Source: Nymphaea colorata
Lineage: Eukaryota > Streptophyta > Magnoliopsida > Nymphaeales > Nymphaeaceae
NCBI RefSeq assembly: GCF_008831285.2
Contig: NC_045140.1
Span: 1,095,528-1,159,527 of the forward strand
Length of the DNA: 64,000 nt
Direction of reading: 5' to 3'
The notes under the pieces are model-generated. The model searched no databases. It worked only from the letters and a program-made list of their open reading frames with translations, and was not told the DNA's origin. Below, piece after piece: positions 12,885-23,957 of this stretch (its first letter is position 1; each line of letters begins with the position of its first letter). A program made the position numbers and the translations under genes.

Positions 12885-13355
12885 TCAACCGGTGACCTCG
12901 ATGGGCTTGATCTCTGGTTTTGGCTCCGGTGCTTTAGGCACAGTTACAGTAAGTACCCCGTCCTCCATGGCCGCCTTCACCTGATCCAGCATCACGTTCT
13001 CCGGCAGCCTGAATCGCCGGAGGAACTTGCCGCTGCTTCTCTCCACTCGGTGCCACTTTTCATTCTTCTCCTCGCTCTCTCTGCTCCGCTCCCCGCTTAT
13101 CTTGAGCACCGTTCCTTCTTCGAGCTCCACCTTCACCTCTTCCTTCTTCACTCCAGGGAGGTCGGCCTTGAAGACGTGGGCTTCGGGAGTCTCCTTCCAG
13201 TCGATCTGAGTGTTGGCGATTGCGGAGGCGTCACTCGCGAAAGCTTCCAAAGAAGGGGAGGAAACAGAGTTGCGGAAGAAACCATCGAAGGGATCCCAGA
13301 TCTCCATGGAGAAGGGATCGTTTCGTCGACCGAAGATGGATGAAATCAGTGCCAT
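12885..13355 (-). CDS. Class I cytosolic small heat-shock protein (HSP20 / alpha-crystallin family)
   Basis: An ATP-independent chaperone that binds unfolding proteins and forms cytosolic oligomers. The 156-residue protein (about 18 kDa) has no intron, as is usual for plant class I members. The N-terminus, [15 protein letters not shown] then WDPFDGFF, is the class I signature. The alpha-crystallin domain (about residues 47-140) contains the conserved [14 protein letters not shown] stretch, the [16 protein letters not shown] stretch and the [14 protein letters not shown] stretch. The C-terminal tail ends with an IxI/V-type motif (PIEVTG). An upstream in-frame extension to 13715 begins in promoter sequence and includes the TATA region, so I chose the ATG at 13355, in the context gcagcaATGG. 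Heat-shock elements and a TATA box lie upstream, so heat induction is expected. Nothing suggests it is broken. Confidence 0.95.
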   Translation of the reverse strand: MALISSIFGRRNDPFSMEIWDPFDGFFRNSVSSPSLEAFASDASAIANTQIDWKETPEAHVFKADLPGVKKEEVKVELEEGTVLKISGERSRESEEKNEKWHRVERSSGKFLRRFRLPENVMLDQVKAAMEDGVLTVTVPKAPEPKPEIKPIEVTG

Positions 13356-13513
13356 TGCTGCAAGATGGTGCTTGCTCTTTCCAACTGGAGAAAGGAAAAA
13401 AGACGATGGGTTGTAAAAACTATGAAAAAATAAACCAGGAGTCTGTGTTATTGGTGATGAGATATCGACTTGTAAGACCTGTTTCTGATGAGAAGGAAGG
13501 AGAGGAGAAGAGC

Positions 13514-13520
13514 ATTTATA
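13514..13520 (-). promoter_or_regulatory. TATA box of the small heat-shock gene
   Basis: The minus strand reads TATAAAT, about 160 bp upstream of the ATG. It is placed between the start codon and the heat-shock elements, as expected for a leader of roughly 130 nt. Confidence 0.65.
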
Positions 13521-13603
13521 GGGAGGGAATGAGAGATAGAAAGATAATTTGAAGAGTCTGGAGAAGAAGAAGAGGAGGAAGACGAAGAAGCGGGAGAGCT
13601 GCA

Positions 13604-13682
13604 GAACTCTCCAGCAGGTCCAGATGTTTCGAGCGGTGTCTAGACCCTGTGGGCCCCATCTCGTCCGACTACGTGAACGTTC
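13604..13682 (-). promoter_or_regulatory. Heat-shock element cluster
   Basis: A perfect GAAnnTTC core (GAACGTTC) lies at 13675-13682. Two near-consensus extended elements occur closer to the TATA box: GAACTCTCCAG at 13604-13614 and GATGTTTCGAG at 13623-13633. Each has one mismatch to GAAnnTTCnAG. Heat-shock factor binding to such alternating GAA/TTC units is established for plant small heat-shock promoters. The use of these particular sites is inference. Confidence 0.6.
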
Positions 13683-13759
13683 CCCTCGTCCTCCGGACGA
13701 GAGATCGTCGGCCATTCGATATCACTCTTGTCCTGTCATATTGGTTTAACATGAAAATT

Positions 13760-15470
13760 GCACCTTCCCACCCACAACTTAAAACAAAATGATTGTGCAC
13801 CAAACTTGAATTTCGCTTTCCCTTTATATATTTTACAAAGACCACACTTATTTTTTCTTCTCTATTTTATGGAAGAATTTTCACATTCACAACTTAGACT
13901 TTTTTTAATAAATACTTTTTTGTATTTTTTTAGGGCATCCATTTAGTCCTTTTTTTTCTTAAACTTAGGGAAATGGTATGTCTTAAACTGTAAAAAGAAA
14001 TTACCGAAGCATACTTTGTGAAGATTGAAGGTGAAGGGTACATAAAAAGGGCTACCACTTCTCACAATAACCACTCACCTTGGAAAAAAAAAAAGAAAAA
14101 AAAAGAACTTAAGGAAATTGTATTACTTAACTACCTGGCATGCGTTATATATAACTCTCAAAATTTTCCCCTTTCGTCAGTAGGACTGGGCATTGGGGCA
14201 GGCCAGGTCAGTCCGAGCCTGATTTTGATGGCACGAACCCCAGCCTCATGGTTCTGGCCCGGTCTGGTCTTAATTTTAATTAGAAAATAAAAAATATTTA
14301 TGTTTTAAATACAAATATATAAAATATATTAATAATAATAAAATTTATCAGGCCGACTGGGCCACACCCAATGCCTGCCCAGGCTGGGCCGTTCTCATTT
14401 TTGCAAGATTTAAGTCTTAGAATTCCATCTGCCAACGCATCTCAGACCATAAAGAAATTGATTAGTATGCTTACATATCACCAACGTGGTTCATTCTCTC
14501 TATCTTAACAAGATTGTGAAGAGATAATGAAGGTGAAAAAAAACATATGTAAGCTGAGGAAGAGTATATTGAGTAATTAGTGAAACGCATGCCTATTATG
14601 GATTATTATAAGGTAACAACTGGAAATGTTTTGGAATATAAAAATATAATATTAGTTAACAAAAATAGGTTGGGACAGTTTTAAAGAACTAAGCAAATGC
14701 CTCAGTCAAGAAAAGGATTATATTCTGATTAAAAATGGATCAAATGAAAATTTAGATTGATAACTTATTTTGCAATCACAACTCGCAACATGATTAGAGG
14801 ACTTATGTGTCCTGAACTTATATTGAATGCTGTTTATATGAATCTCGTAAAGTTTTCTGATTTATTTGATATTATTTGAATGTTTTCAATCGCTCTTTGT
14901 TATCGTCACAAAATTATGTTTGGAGGGTCATAGAATTAAAATGTAATAATGATAAGACGAGTAAGCCATGAATGACATGCAGCCCAAGATAATTAGCCAT
15001 GCATCAGCGGGAAATCTTACATAATAAAGGTTTAGTTAATTTGTAGCCTAATGCATAGTGATCAAGGCGAGATTAAAGGTTTAGATTAATATTCCCGTCA
15101 GATGTAGGGAATACAAGTTGAAGGAGACTACTAGTTTTATATTTCCTTTCATTTCATTACATTTATTTCATTTCTCTTTTTTGAGAAAAGAAGGCTTACT
15201 GAATGATTTCCTTTTTGCATGGGAGTCGGAAAAATGGCTTTCGCAGAAAATATAAACCATGGATCATCTAGAACTAAAGACCAGAAGAAAGAAGGAACTA
15301 AATTGAAGAACAAAAGATCGAATGAACTCCTGATATTAGTAATTCACAGATATATCAGTCAGCCACTACATTTTATTGCTTTCGGTAGTCCTGCTAATTT
15401 CTTCTTTGTTTCATCAATGGCAGCACCGTCAAAAGAACAAAAAATGGTTGATGAACGAAGTTTATGAAGA
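13760..15470. other. Intergenic; contains a GC-rich inverted-repeat patch
   Basis: This stretch is mostly AT-rich with no gene. At about 14177-14395 a GC-rich left part (gggcattggggcaggcc) and a right part (cccaatgcctgcccaggc) are inverted relative to each other across an AT-rich centre. This could be a decayed MITE, but no target-site duplication is visible. A block near 15090-15130 resembles one near 11130-11165, extending the local duplication pattern weakly. Confidence 0.4.
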
Positions 15471-15599
15471 ATTCACTATGGTAATGAATTAGTAATCATG
15501 CTGCTTCCAAAAATCAAGCCGCCCACTGATGAATCGCATGGAACATGATCATCATTTTCTCCCCGATCACGACCAGCTGCAAGTTCCACCCCATCATGG

Positions 15600-16219
15600 T
15601 TACGTTGATCGTGGCAAACGACGGATGATGACAAAGCAAAACCTTCCACTGGTGCACTGCCTGAAGGTGAGGAGCTCCACGGAATTCCATGCTCGAAAAC
15701 CGTTGGAGTCGACAAGCTTGGCCAGTCCTTCTTGAGGACTTAGGTGCGGTTGCTCGACCAATAGGTGAAGACGAGAGCCCACGGCCCACCCTCCTCGTCC
15801 AACGTCAGAACCAGCAGGCCCTTCTCACCTTCATCACACACCATCTGCTTCTCTCCCTCGCTCAACTCCATCAACAAGTCCTTCGCCTTGTCCTTGCGGA
15901 TCAATAGCCGGTTGTGATGACCCTGCACGTCCATCTGCGTTAACAGCTTCACAAAAACAGATTTCACCATGGGCAGCGTGGCGTGACACCTGGCCACTGC
16001 CTCCGGCCACATGAGAGGCTTGCTCCTGCACCTCATGCTCCTGAGGAAGGGGAACGGGGAAGCCTTCTCCATCTCGTCTACCTTCTTCTCCTTTTGCTTC
16101 TGCTCGTTTCCTAAGGTTGTGTTGGCCAGCAGGAAGAAGCTGCCATTTTCTTTTGTCAGCTGCTGCAAACTCGCTTCCCCTTTGCCTTTTGAAAAACCAT
16201 CAACAACAGTCAGCGGCAC
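15600..16219 (-). pseudogene. B3-domain gene relic, copy 1
   Basis: The minus strand reads a B3-type DNA-binding domain, a plant transcription-factor fold. It runs from VFVKLLTQMDVQGHHNRLLI through LLVLTLDEEGGPWALVFTYW to NGFRAWNSVELLTFR. The tryptophan and GD/NSVE-like ends match the single-B3 family. It is preceded by a Lys/Glu-rich segment and MEKASPFPF. Two lesions are seen. An in-frame TAA follows TYWSSNRT at about 15738-15740, where copy 2 has a Tyr codon. A one-base deletion just after KKDW shifts the remaining residues into another frame. No convincing ATG opens the N-terminal part. It is therefore read as a pseudogene, although the two lesions could also be assembly errors. Confidence 0.7.
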
Positions 16220-16489
16220 CCCAAGAAACTCTACGTTCTACTGACGATCTGCTCAGCCAAGAAAACAACGCAGGCGTCAATGTGTTTTTGGTGAAGAAGA
16301 AGATAGATTTTGGAGCATGAGATGACATCTTGAAGGGATTGGGGGACCTTCCATTTTCATCAACAAAGCCTTTCTATTTTCTTTTATCACTGATGCCTGG
16401 ATTTATCAAGATAGAAAGTTAACTATTCACTCCATTTAGTGTGAATCAAGTGTAAGTAAAGTTGGATTCCCAGAAAAACGAAATCTTTT

Positions 16490-17202
16490 TTATCGAGTCA
16501 ATTGGATTTCCAATGTTGATTGACAGATGGATTTATTCGCATGACCGTTTTTACGTTGATCGTGTTCAGTACGAGCAGCCGGCAGACGACGGATGACGGC
16601 GAAGCAAAGCCTTTCATTGGTCCGCTGCCTAAAGGCGAGGAGCTCCACGAAATTCCATGCTGGAAAACCGTTGAAGTCGGTGAGCTTGGACCAGTCCTTC
16701 TTCAAGATGTAGGCGCGATTGCTCGACCACTAGATGAAGACGAGCCGACCCTCTTGGTCCAGCGTCAGAACCAGCAGGCCCTTCTCACCTTTATCACACA
16801 CCATCCGTTTCTCTCCCTCGTTCAACTCCTTCAAGAAGCCATTTGCCTCGTCCATGCGGATCAACAGCCAGTTGTGATGACCCTGCATGTTTGTCTGCGA
16901 TAACTGAGTCACAAAAGCAGATTTCACCATGGGCAACACGGTGTGGCACCTGGCCACCGCCTCCGGCCACCCGAGAGGCTTGCTCCTGTACCTCATGCTT
17001 CTTGAGGAAAGAGAACATGGAAGCCTTCTCCATCCCATCCACCTCCTTCCCCTTTTGCTTCTGCCCGTTTCCTAAAGCTGTATTGGCCAGCAGGAAGAGG
17101 TGTCATTTTCTTCTGTCATGGTGCTGCAAACTCGCTTCCTCTTTGCCTTTTAAACCATCAACAGCAGTCAGTGGCACCCCAAGAAACTCTACGCTCTACT
17201 GA
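16490..17202 (-). pseudogene. B3-domain gene relic, copy 2
   Basis: This is a tandem paralogue of the relic at 15600-16219, offset by about 950 bp. It has the same B3 segments: VTQLSQTNMQGHHNWLLI, then LLVLTLDQEG, then SSNRAYILKKDWSKL, then NGFPAWNFVELLAFR. Its damage differs from copy 1. A TAG stop replaces the Tyr of the YWSSN motif at about 16728-16730. A TGA lies in the N-terminal lead-in after HDRRK, and a frameshift separates the MEKAS segment from the B3 part. The 3' flanks of both copies (about 16320-16460 and 17280-17420) are also similar, so the whole unit was duplicated. Confidence 0.7.
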
Positions 17203-17615
17203 TGAACTGCTCAGCCAAGAAACAATGCAGGCGTCAATGTGATTTTGGAGAGGAAGAAGATAGATTTTGGAGCGTGAGATGACCTCTTGAAGGGATTGGG
17301 GGACTTTCCATTTCGGTAAACAAGGCCTTTCTATTTTTTTTTTTTATCACTGATGCCTAGATTTATCAAGATAGGAAGTTAGATATTCACTACATTTCGT
17401 GTGAATCAAGTGGAAGCGAAGTTGGCTTTCCAAGAAAATGGAAAATGGGAAGCAATCAACAACTATTACATGACTGTGTAAAAAATTTGTTTATCGAGTC
17501 AATTGGATTTCCAATGCTGATTGACATATGGATTTATTGCATGACTGTTTCTCCATTTATGATGACAACGCCTCACTTCCTTTATCGTCTTCATGTTCCT
17601 GATAATTTAAAATTC

Positions 17616-17620
<5 letters not shown>

Positions 17621-17672
<52 letters not shown>
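17621..17672. repeat. (TA)n microsatellite
   Basis: About 26 TA units in copy B of the segmental duplication. The matching place in copy A has no such expansion, so it arose after the duplication. A second run lies at 17752-17789. Confidence 0.95.
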
Positions 17673-17675
<3 letters not shown>

Positions 17676-17749
17676 AACTCTTTGTTGATCAACAGAAGTA
17701 TATACTTAATTTATCATTATCTTTTGTCTTGAGTTCTTAAGGATAATTA

Positions 17750-17797
<48 letters not shown>

Positions 17798-18692
17798 ACA
17801 TAATGTTTAATTACTTTTATTCTTCCCCTTTTTACAAGTACATAATGTTTCACTATGGAGGCACATTTTCTTGGTTCTGCTCTACGCTTCTCCAGGGATT
17901 CTAAATCAAGCTATATCTGAATTTTTGCGGCAGTCAGTTTCGGATCTCCGCAGTAAAGATAGGATATGTAAGCAGTCGGTAAGAGAAACCATACGCATCC
18001 GTTTCCTAACTCGATATATACAAACTTAGATAATTCAACTAACTTTTAGATATGAATCAGTATTGGATTATATTGTAACCATTGATTGTAGATTTCATTG
18101 CGGGCGGATTGAACCATGGATTATCTAACTATATATTACTGGATCTATGCAAATAAGTGCAGAAGTTATTTGATTCTGTGGTCAAATCAAGAGTGCTGGT
18201 TGTCAGTTTTTAGGATTCTTTTATTGTTCACAATTATTTTTAAAAAACTTATTTTTCTCAAGAAATGAATTTTTATTGTGTTGAATGGTTCCCCCACTGT
18301 TTCGGATGATGATGGATTCTAACAACATTGTAACCCAACAAAGTTGAGTCGTAATTTCTTCATATGAAATAAGACCCTCAGGGTGTGCTTGTTTCACCGT
18401 AGATCTCAGATCTGCAGTGATCTGAGATCCCCGCGATCTCAAATCCATGGATTTAAGATTGAACCCTCCTCCCATCTGACCTTAAATCCATAGTTTTTAA
18501 CGTGTGTGGACATAAGATTCACAATACAGAGATTTTCAATTTGTTTAAACATACTGAGAATCTTTATCAGATGCACATATTTTAATGCAGCCTCTAATCT
18601 AATATCCAAGACTATCAAACGCAACATTGCTGACAAAGCATAAGTCTTAGAAAGCCATTGATGCGTTTTATTGCCTATTACCTTGGAGCTAG

Positions 18693-19054
18693 TGAAGTCA
18701 ATAGATCGGAGTTGAATTGTATATACCTTTGATCATGTCCACTTTTTTCAGATATTCAAATATTCATGAATTCAGAGTTGAATACAAACATAGAAAAGTC
18801 GTATCAGAGTTCAACTCTAAAATCTGATTTCACAATCGAATCTGAATTTAGCCCATTTCAAAATGTAGAAGCACTGAATATATGATATATATCCAACTTG
18901 GATCATATATATGCAGATCTGAATTTGATCGAATGTCTTTTCTTAAATCTGAATCCAATCTGATTTATTAATCAGATGGTAATTTTTTTTCTATGTTCGA
19001 TGTTTTGCAACAATTTGATAGGATATCCAATCCAAATCGGATATATTGACATGG
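18693..19054. repeat. MITE-like repeat, family A, copy 3
   Basis: This segment begins near agtcaatagatc and ends attgacatgg. It has the same internal words as 5224-5607 (tcagatattcaaatattca, aatctgaat, aaatcggatatattgaca). It is inserted in segmental duplication copy B. The termini are degraded and no clear target-site duplication is visible. Confidence 0.5.
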
Positions 19055-19719
19055 ATGGGTGGAAGCGTCCAGTGGTAGAATGAAATACTGTTGCTGCGTA
19101 GAGGAGAGGGAACTAATTGGAGGTTGTTGGCATTGTCAATGCCTTTTTAACATGTTTCTTCTTCTTTTACACGAAAAAGAAAAAAGAAAAAAGATTGCTT
19201 TCCATGTCAATTTGGATCTTAATTTGTAGCCATGGGCTTAGATTAATAATTGCCGTCTTGACCTTGCTTCTGATGAGAATAAGAGGATTCTCACGCTTAT
19301 TGATCCATTGAATAAATTATGCATAAATTGCATTTCTTATTCTCTTGCTAAATTTTAGTTGAATGGAGCTAATTTGCCTAGTTATTCCTTAGCATGTAGT
19401 CGAAGCTGATTGAATGAGGTTTAAATGTACAGATATGGAACAGTAATTGGAAATATGTCTAAATGAAGCCAAATGGGAGCCTTAATCAACAACCACAATT
19501 TACAAAAACATTTTATGAAATAAAGCCTGCTGAAATTAAATCCTCTCTATGAAATAGTGCAGGCTGACAATTAGATCCTCAATCATGCGTTATGATCAAG
19601 AGTAGTATCTCATCTCATGTAATAAATGTAGTTTGGACATCGATCTTGAAAAGGAAGAATTCCTGTGGGCAAATCCCACTATTTCATTGCTTCAAAGCTG
19701 AACACGAACTTACATTTTG

Positions 19720-22700
19720 GATCTAACCTGATTGAATGTAAATGAAAGGTTTACATTAATATTTTACTTGAAATGAATTTAAGGGCAAAAAGATCGAGTC
19801 GATGAATCAATTAGTTTGAAAATACCATGAACTTGGGTCGTTTTGATTTTATCAGCAAATAAAATTCAATGCAATTAAACAAGACTATGAATTTGACAAC
19901 CACATTCGGATTTGCGCTAAAATATGTGGATCTGCGATCACCTTAGATCTAGATTTCTGGATCCCAATTTGAATAGACAAGGCAGACTTTGCAGACAATG
20001 ATAGATACTCTAGAGTTTTATGATCAAATGGTTACATAGTCAACAGTGTTAGTCTTCGAGTAACGTGTCAAACAAGAGACCACCAACTATGGCTTGAAGA
20101 ATTTTTACCAAACAGATGTCCATGGATGTGCCATGTTGTGACAAGTGTGCCTTTTCTGTGTAAAGACCTAGGCCATGTGAAGTCTCCACCCTGTTATTCC
20201 CATCCAAGTTTTCTTTTGAGATGTTTGACTGGTAGGGAGAACGAATGTCCCTTCGTTTACAGTGGAGAAAAAAAATACATGACATTTTTCATCCCATCAC
20301 GTTATAAAACTGGTTTTATATTGTTACTTTTGAAGTTGTGACGAGAGAAAAAGTCCTTTCAAACACGTCTCAAGTGATCTTTCTCGTAAAGTTTGGTATT
20401 TGTGTCCGGCCCTCATCTTTAAAATTTAAAAAATATATACTATATTTTAAAAATATTTTTTTAATGTAATGGGGCCGAGCTCGAGCTCGGGTTTTTTGAG
20501 TCGGCCTGATGCCCAAGCTTAGTGGGCAGTGGCTCACCCCAACCAACAAGTAGCTCCGCCCCTGACTGTAGCTATTGATCTACCGTTACCCACGATCCAT
20601 ATCATCGGGAAATGATTTCCACTATCCCTACAATAATAGCCATAGTATATTTTCAATTGTTGAAGTTGTTGGGATTTATAAATTTTGCCATCCCAGTTTG
20701 GATGGAGAATCTGTACGGGATCTCAAAGCATACTGATGCAATGCATTAGATAGCCATGCTTCCTCTCTCCCTGTGAGTGGATTTCATGCATACGTTTATC
20801 ACATTTCTTATGATAATGTCTTCAGCAGATGTTTGGTAATAATAACACTTCATTAGTGTTGCATGAATGATCTTCCCGTCCTTACATAGAATATTATAGT
20901 GTTTCATAAATCTACCTCAATCTTTATAACCAAACACTAACATGTTTATGTTATCAAACACCCTCAAAAACGATTTGGTTATTTCAAAACTGAGATCCAT
21001 GTGATCTGAGACCAGTGAGCGTTTGAAGTCGGATCAGATCTTCATCCACCACTTGCAGCACAAAGATTCTTGAATTTGCTCCAGCCAATCAAAACCCAGC
21101 ACACATAACCAAATCTCTTTGATGACATTATTTAAGATTTTGTTTAAATATCCTTGATATAATATATCACGAACTGGGCATTAAAATATGATCTCTCCAC
21201 ATTTTAGGCAGTGTGTTTAGTTTCACGACATTTGCATGTAAAAATTAACCACATCGAAATATCAATATGTTGAGCGATCCTAACCATACGCTTAATTTGG
21301 TGCACTATTGAATGCCATTAGTCTATGAAATGGACGGTGCCATCAAGTTTTGGTAGGATCCCAACAAGATAACGGCTGCTTCTTTGTCACCCTCACAAAA
21401 TGCAGGCCACCAAGGTGCTAAATTAAAGTCATAGGTGAGCCTCTGCACGGGGCCAGCTCGACTCATTATCGGGCCGGGCCAGCTCGACTCGTTATCGGGC
21501 CGGGCCGATGCCCAGGCCTGATCATAGGATGGCAAGAAAATTGAACCGGTCCAAGGAATGTTTATTTGTGCACCCAGCTTGTCCGTTAGGTTCAGAAGGA
21601 CCCAGTGCAAGTCTAAGCTCGGTTTGCAACATATTGGGTTAAGACTAATTTCACGTGACTAATTTTAGTTTGGTTATAACCTATTTCCTGGCGCCCATTG
21701 TGATTATTTAATACTAGCAATAAGTTTATATATATTATATGATCATCACCTTTACAAATAGCAGCAAATGGTATAGCTTGGATTTCTTACTGTTTGTCAA
21801 TAAATTTCACTAAAGCCTCCATATGACTCATAAGACATGAATTGATATCGCTCTTTTTCTATGTAGTAATAAGACCACTTCTTTTGGGAAGAGAAACCTA
21901 ACGATGTGGTCAATGAAGGTTTGAAATTCATATAGGATATCCGACTGAACTGCTTCAAAAAAGTCAGATATAATGAATGCAACATCTTATTAAGAGATTG
22001 GGTTGGATTCAAATTTAAGAAATGACATCTGATGAAGATTTGGTCGAATTTAAATAAATAATAGATCACATTCAAATTTGATTGTGAATTTAAAAGTCAT
22101 GTTCATATTAGATTTAGATGGTGACTTTGAAAGACAAGACTTGAATGTGATGTGAAAATTTCAATTTTGATTTTAATTTGAACCTAAACCCTGAAGACAC
22201 AACAACTGAGTCTTGAAGCCATGACCAGCCAGCCATGTTGACAGGGCCTGTTTGGTTGTGTCAATGACTTTGGTTTCATGGTTCGTCCGATTATTACTAA
22301 AACTTCATTTCACCAAAATCTAAGTTTGACAGGTGACTGAAAGCTCAAGAATATTTGGTACTTGAAAGCAACTCGTTGAATGCTTTTCCGAATCTTGAAC
22401 CACACAGTCGGGTTTTTCACAAAACATGAGCATCTTAATCATTTTTTTCTTTTTCAATGTCATCATGTTGTCACATTACAAACTTTGCCATCTTTCAACC
22501 ATCAATTTTTTTTAGAAGAATATGAAAACTGTCCTATGTGTCAGATTCCACCGATTCAGAAATCAATGTTATTAAATGAACTATATGCACCACTTCTATG
22601 TGGCAAGATCTGGCAGAAGACAATCTTGAACATGGAATCAAACACGGTATTTACATAAACCAAACTTTGCCGACATACAGAGAGCCCCCCCGTCAAATTT

Positions 22701-23957
22701 TGGAATTGATGTAGCGAAGCAGGCACTGGTTCGTCTTCTTCTTCCACCCTCCAAGAACAGTAGCCTCATCAACACCCAGCGTAGGTATGAAACTTCACCC
22801 TCCTCTCTCTCTCTCTCTCTCTCTCTCTCACATAATAATAGTGTTCAGTTTTGGCAAGGTGAGAAGCCAGTCGGCCTTCTTCTTCTTCTTCTTCTTCTTC
22901 TTTTTCTTCTTCTTCCCCCTTGAGCGTCGAAGAGCAATTAATTGAAACGCGGAAGTAAGAAGCGTTTCACTAATCAGCGTCAGAAAAACCATTTTTTCAT
23001 GTTCCTAGGCATCCGAATCCAGACGCCATCTCGGTCTCTCCCTGTTTTCCTTTTATTTCTGAATCGGCGAGCAGGTTTTACTAGAGTTTTAGAAGAGTCT
23101 GACAAGAGACAACACGCAGCACAATGTGCACAATTCTTACCAGCTTCTTTTATATGAAAAGGGAAAAATGATGATAAGGTATCTTTCCTACCCTGCATTT
23201 ATTATGTCTTAAAGACGGTCCTTGTCATATCTGCTTGATTGAAGGTGTCGCTTCTCCATCTTCCAAGTAAACAGATAGACCTTCTTGATCTATTAAAAGG
23301 GAAAGCATATAACAACATCAAGGCCTTCGAATGTGCCAGATTTCCCGAATAGAAGAAGATATACGTTTGCCAATGCCGTTCTTCTCCATTCCAACTCTTG
23401 ATTAACCTTACCTGCCTAATCGGAAAGCTTTCCCATGGCATATGGTCGAAAATCTCTCATATCTGTTAGAAATTGAACGGCAAACAAGACCAGAACAAAA
23501 GAGGTAACGTTGCGCATCTCTGCATTTGATGCTGAAAGCAATTATGGCGGCCACACAAACTACCAAGCATTAAAAGAGACGTTCCCTTTCCCGTTTTCCA
23601 TAGATACTGAGAAAAAGGAACGTCATGTCCACTCTGCTTAAAGAGAAGAGAATTTTTTGCTTGTGATGATAGGCCTACGCAAGCTCCAATACTAAGAATA
23701 GATGAAGTGAAAAGAGGATAAACAGGGATAATTTGTAATTCGCCATTGTCGTGATCAAGAAGCTCTGTGGCAATTCCATGGAGTCACCTTCCTATGCCAA
23801 TTTCCTGGATTGTTGTCTCTTCATTGCAGGAAGTTGTCTATATACACCTTGTATACAGTATACATAATGAAACGAATGCACCAGAACTAAACAATTTAAA
23901 GGAGACGAAGAGAGCAACCCTGTCGAGAAGAACAGTATAAATATGACGCGCAGCAAC
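19720..23957. other. Intergenic, no supported gene
   Basis: AT-rich sequence without a recognised protein. GC-rich patches occur at about 20470-20560 and 21430-21515. The second has two tandem copies of a ccagctcgactc.ttatcgggccggg unit. A minus-oriented partial family A repeat lies at about 21935-22150. A (CT)n run is at 22801-22829 and a (CTT)n run at 22879-22917. The last 500 bases are the 3' flank of the minus-strand F-box gene. Confidence 0.4.
22801..22917. repeat. (CT)n and (CTT)n microsatellites
   Basis: A run of about 14 CT units (22801-22829) is followed 50 bases later by about 13 CTT-type units (22879-22917). No gene is attached to them. Confidence 0.9.

Larger units (their letters stand above)
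17590..19715. repeat. Segmental duplication, copy B
   Basis: This copy matches 11660-12740 in three ordered blocks (about 17672-17815, 17915-18150 and 19430-19715). It is longer because it gained about 1 kb between the second and third blocks, including a family A MITE at 18693-19054. It contains long (TA)n runs at 17621-17672 and 17752-17789. Unlike copy A, it is not followed by a heat-shock gene. Confidence 0.6.

Noticed and set aside
13356-13715. Upstream in-frame extension of the small heat-shock protein (276 residues)
   Set aside because: It runs through the leader, the TATA box and heat-shock elements and has no family similarity. The class I N-terminus starts at 13355.
14177-14395. 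GC-rich inverted patch as a MITE
   Set aside because: Ends are imprecise and no duplication is visible, so it is mentioned only as a region note.
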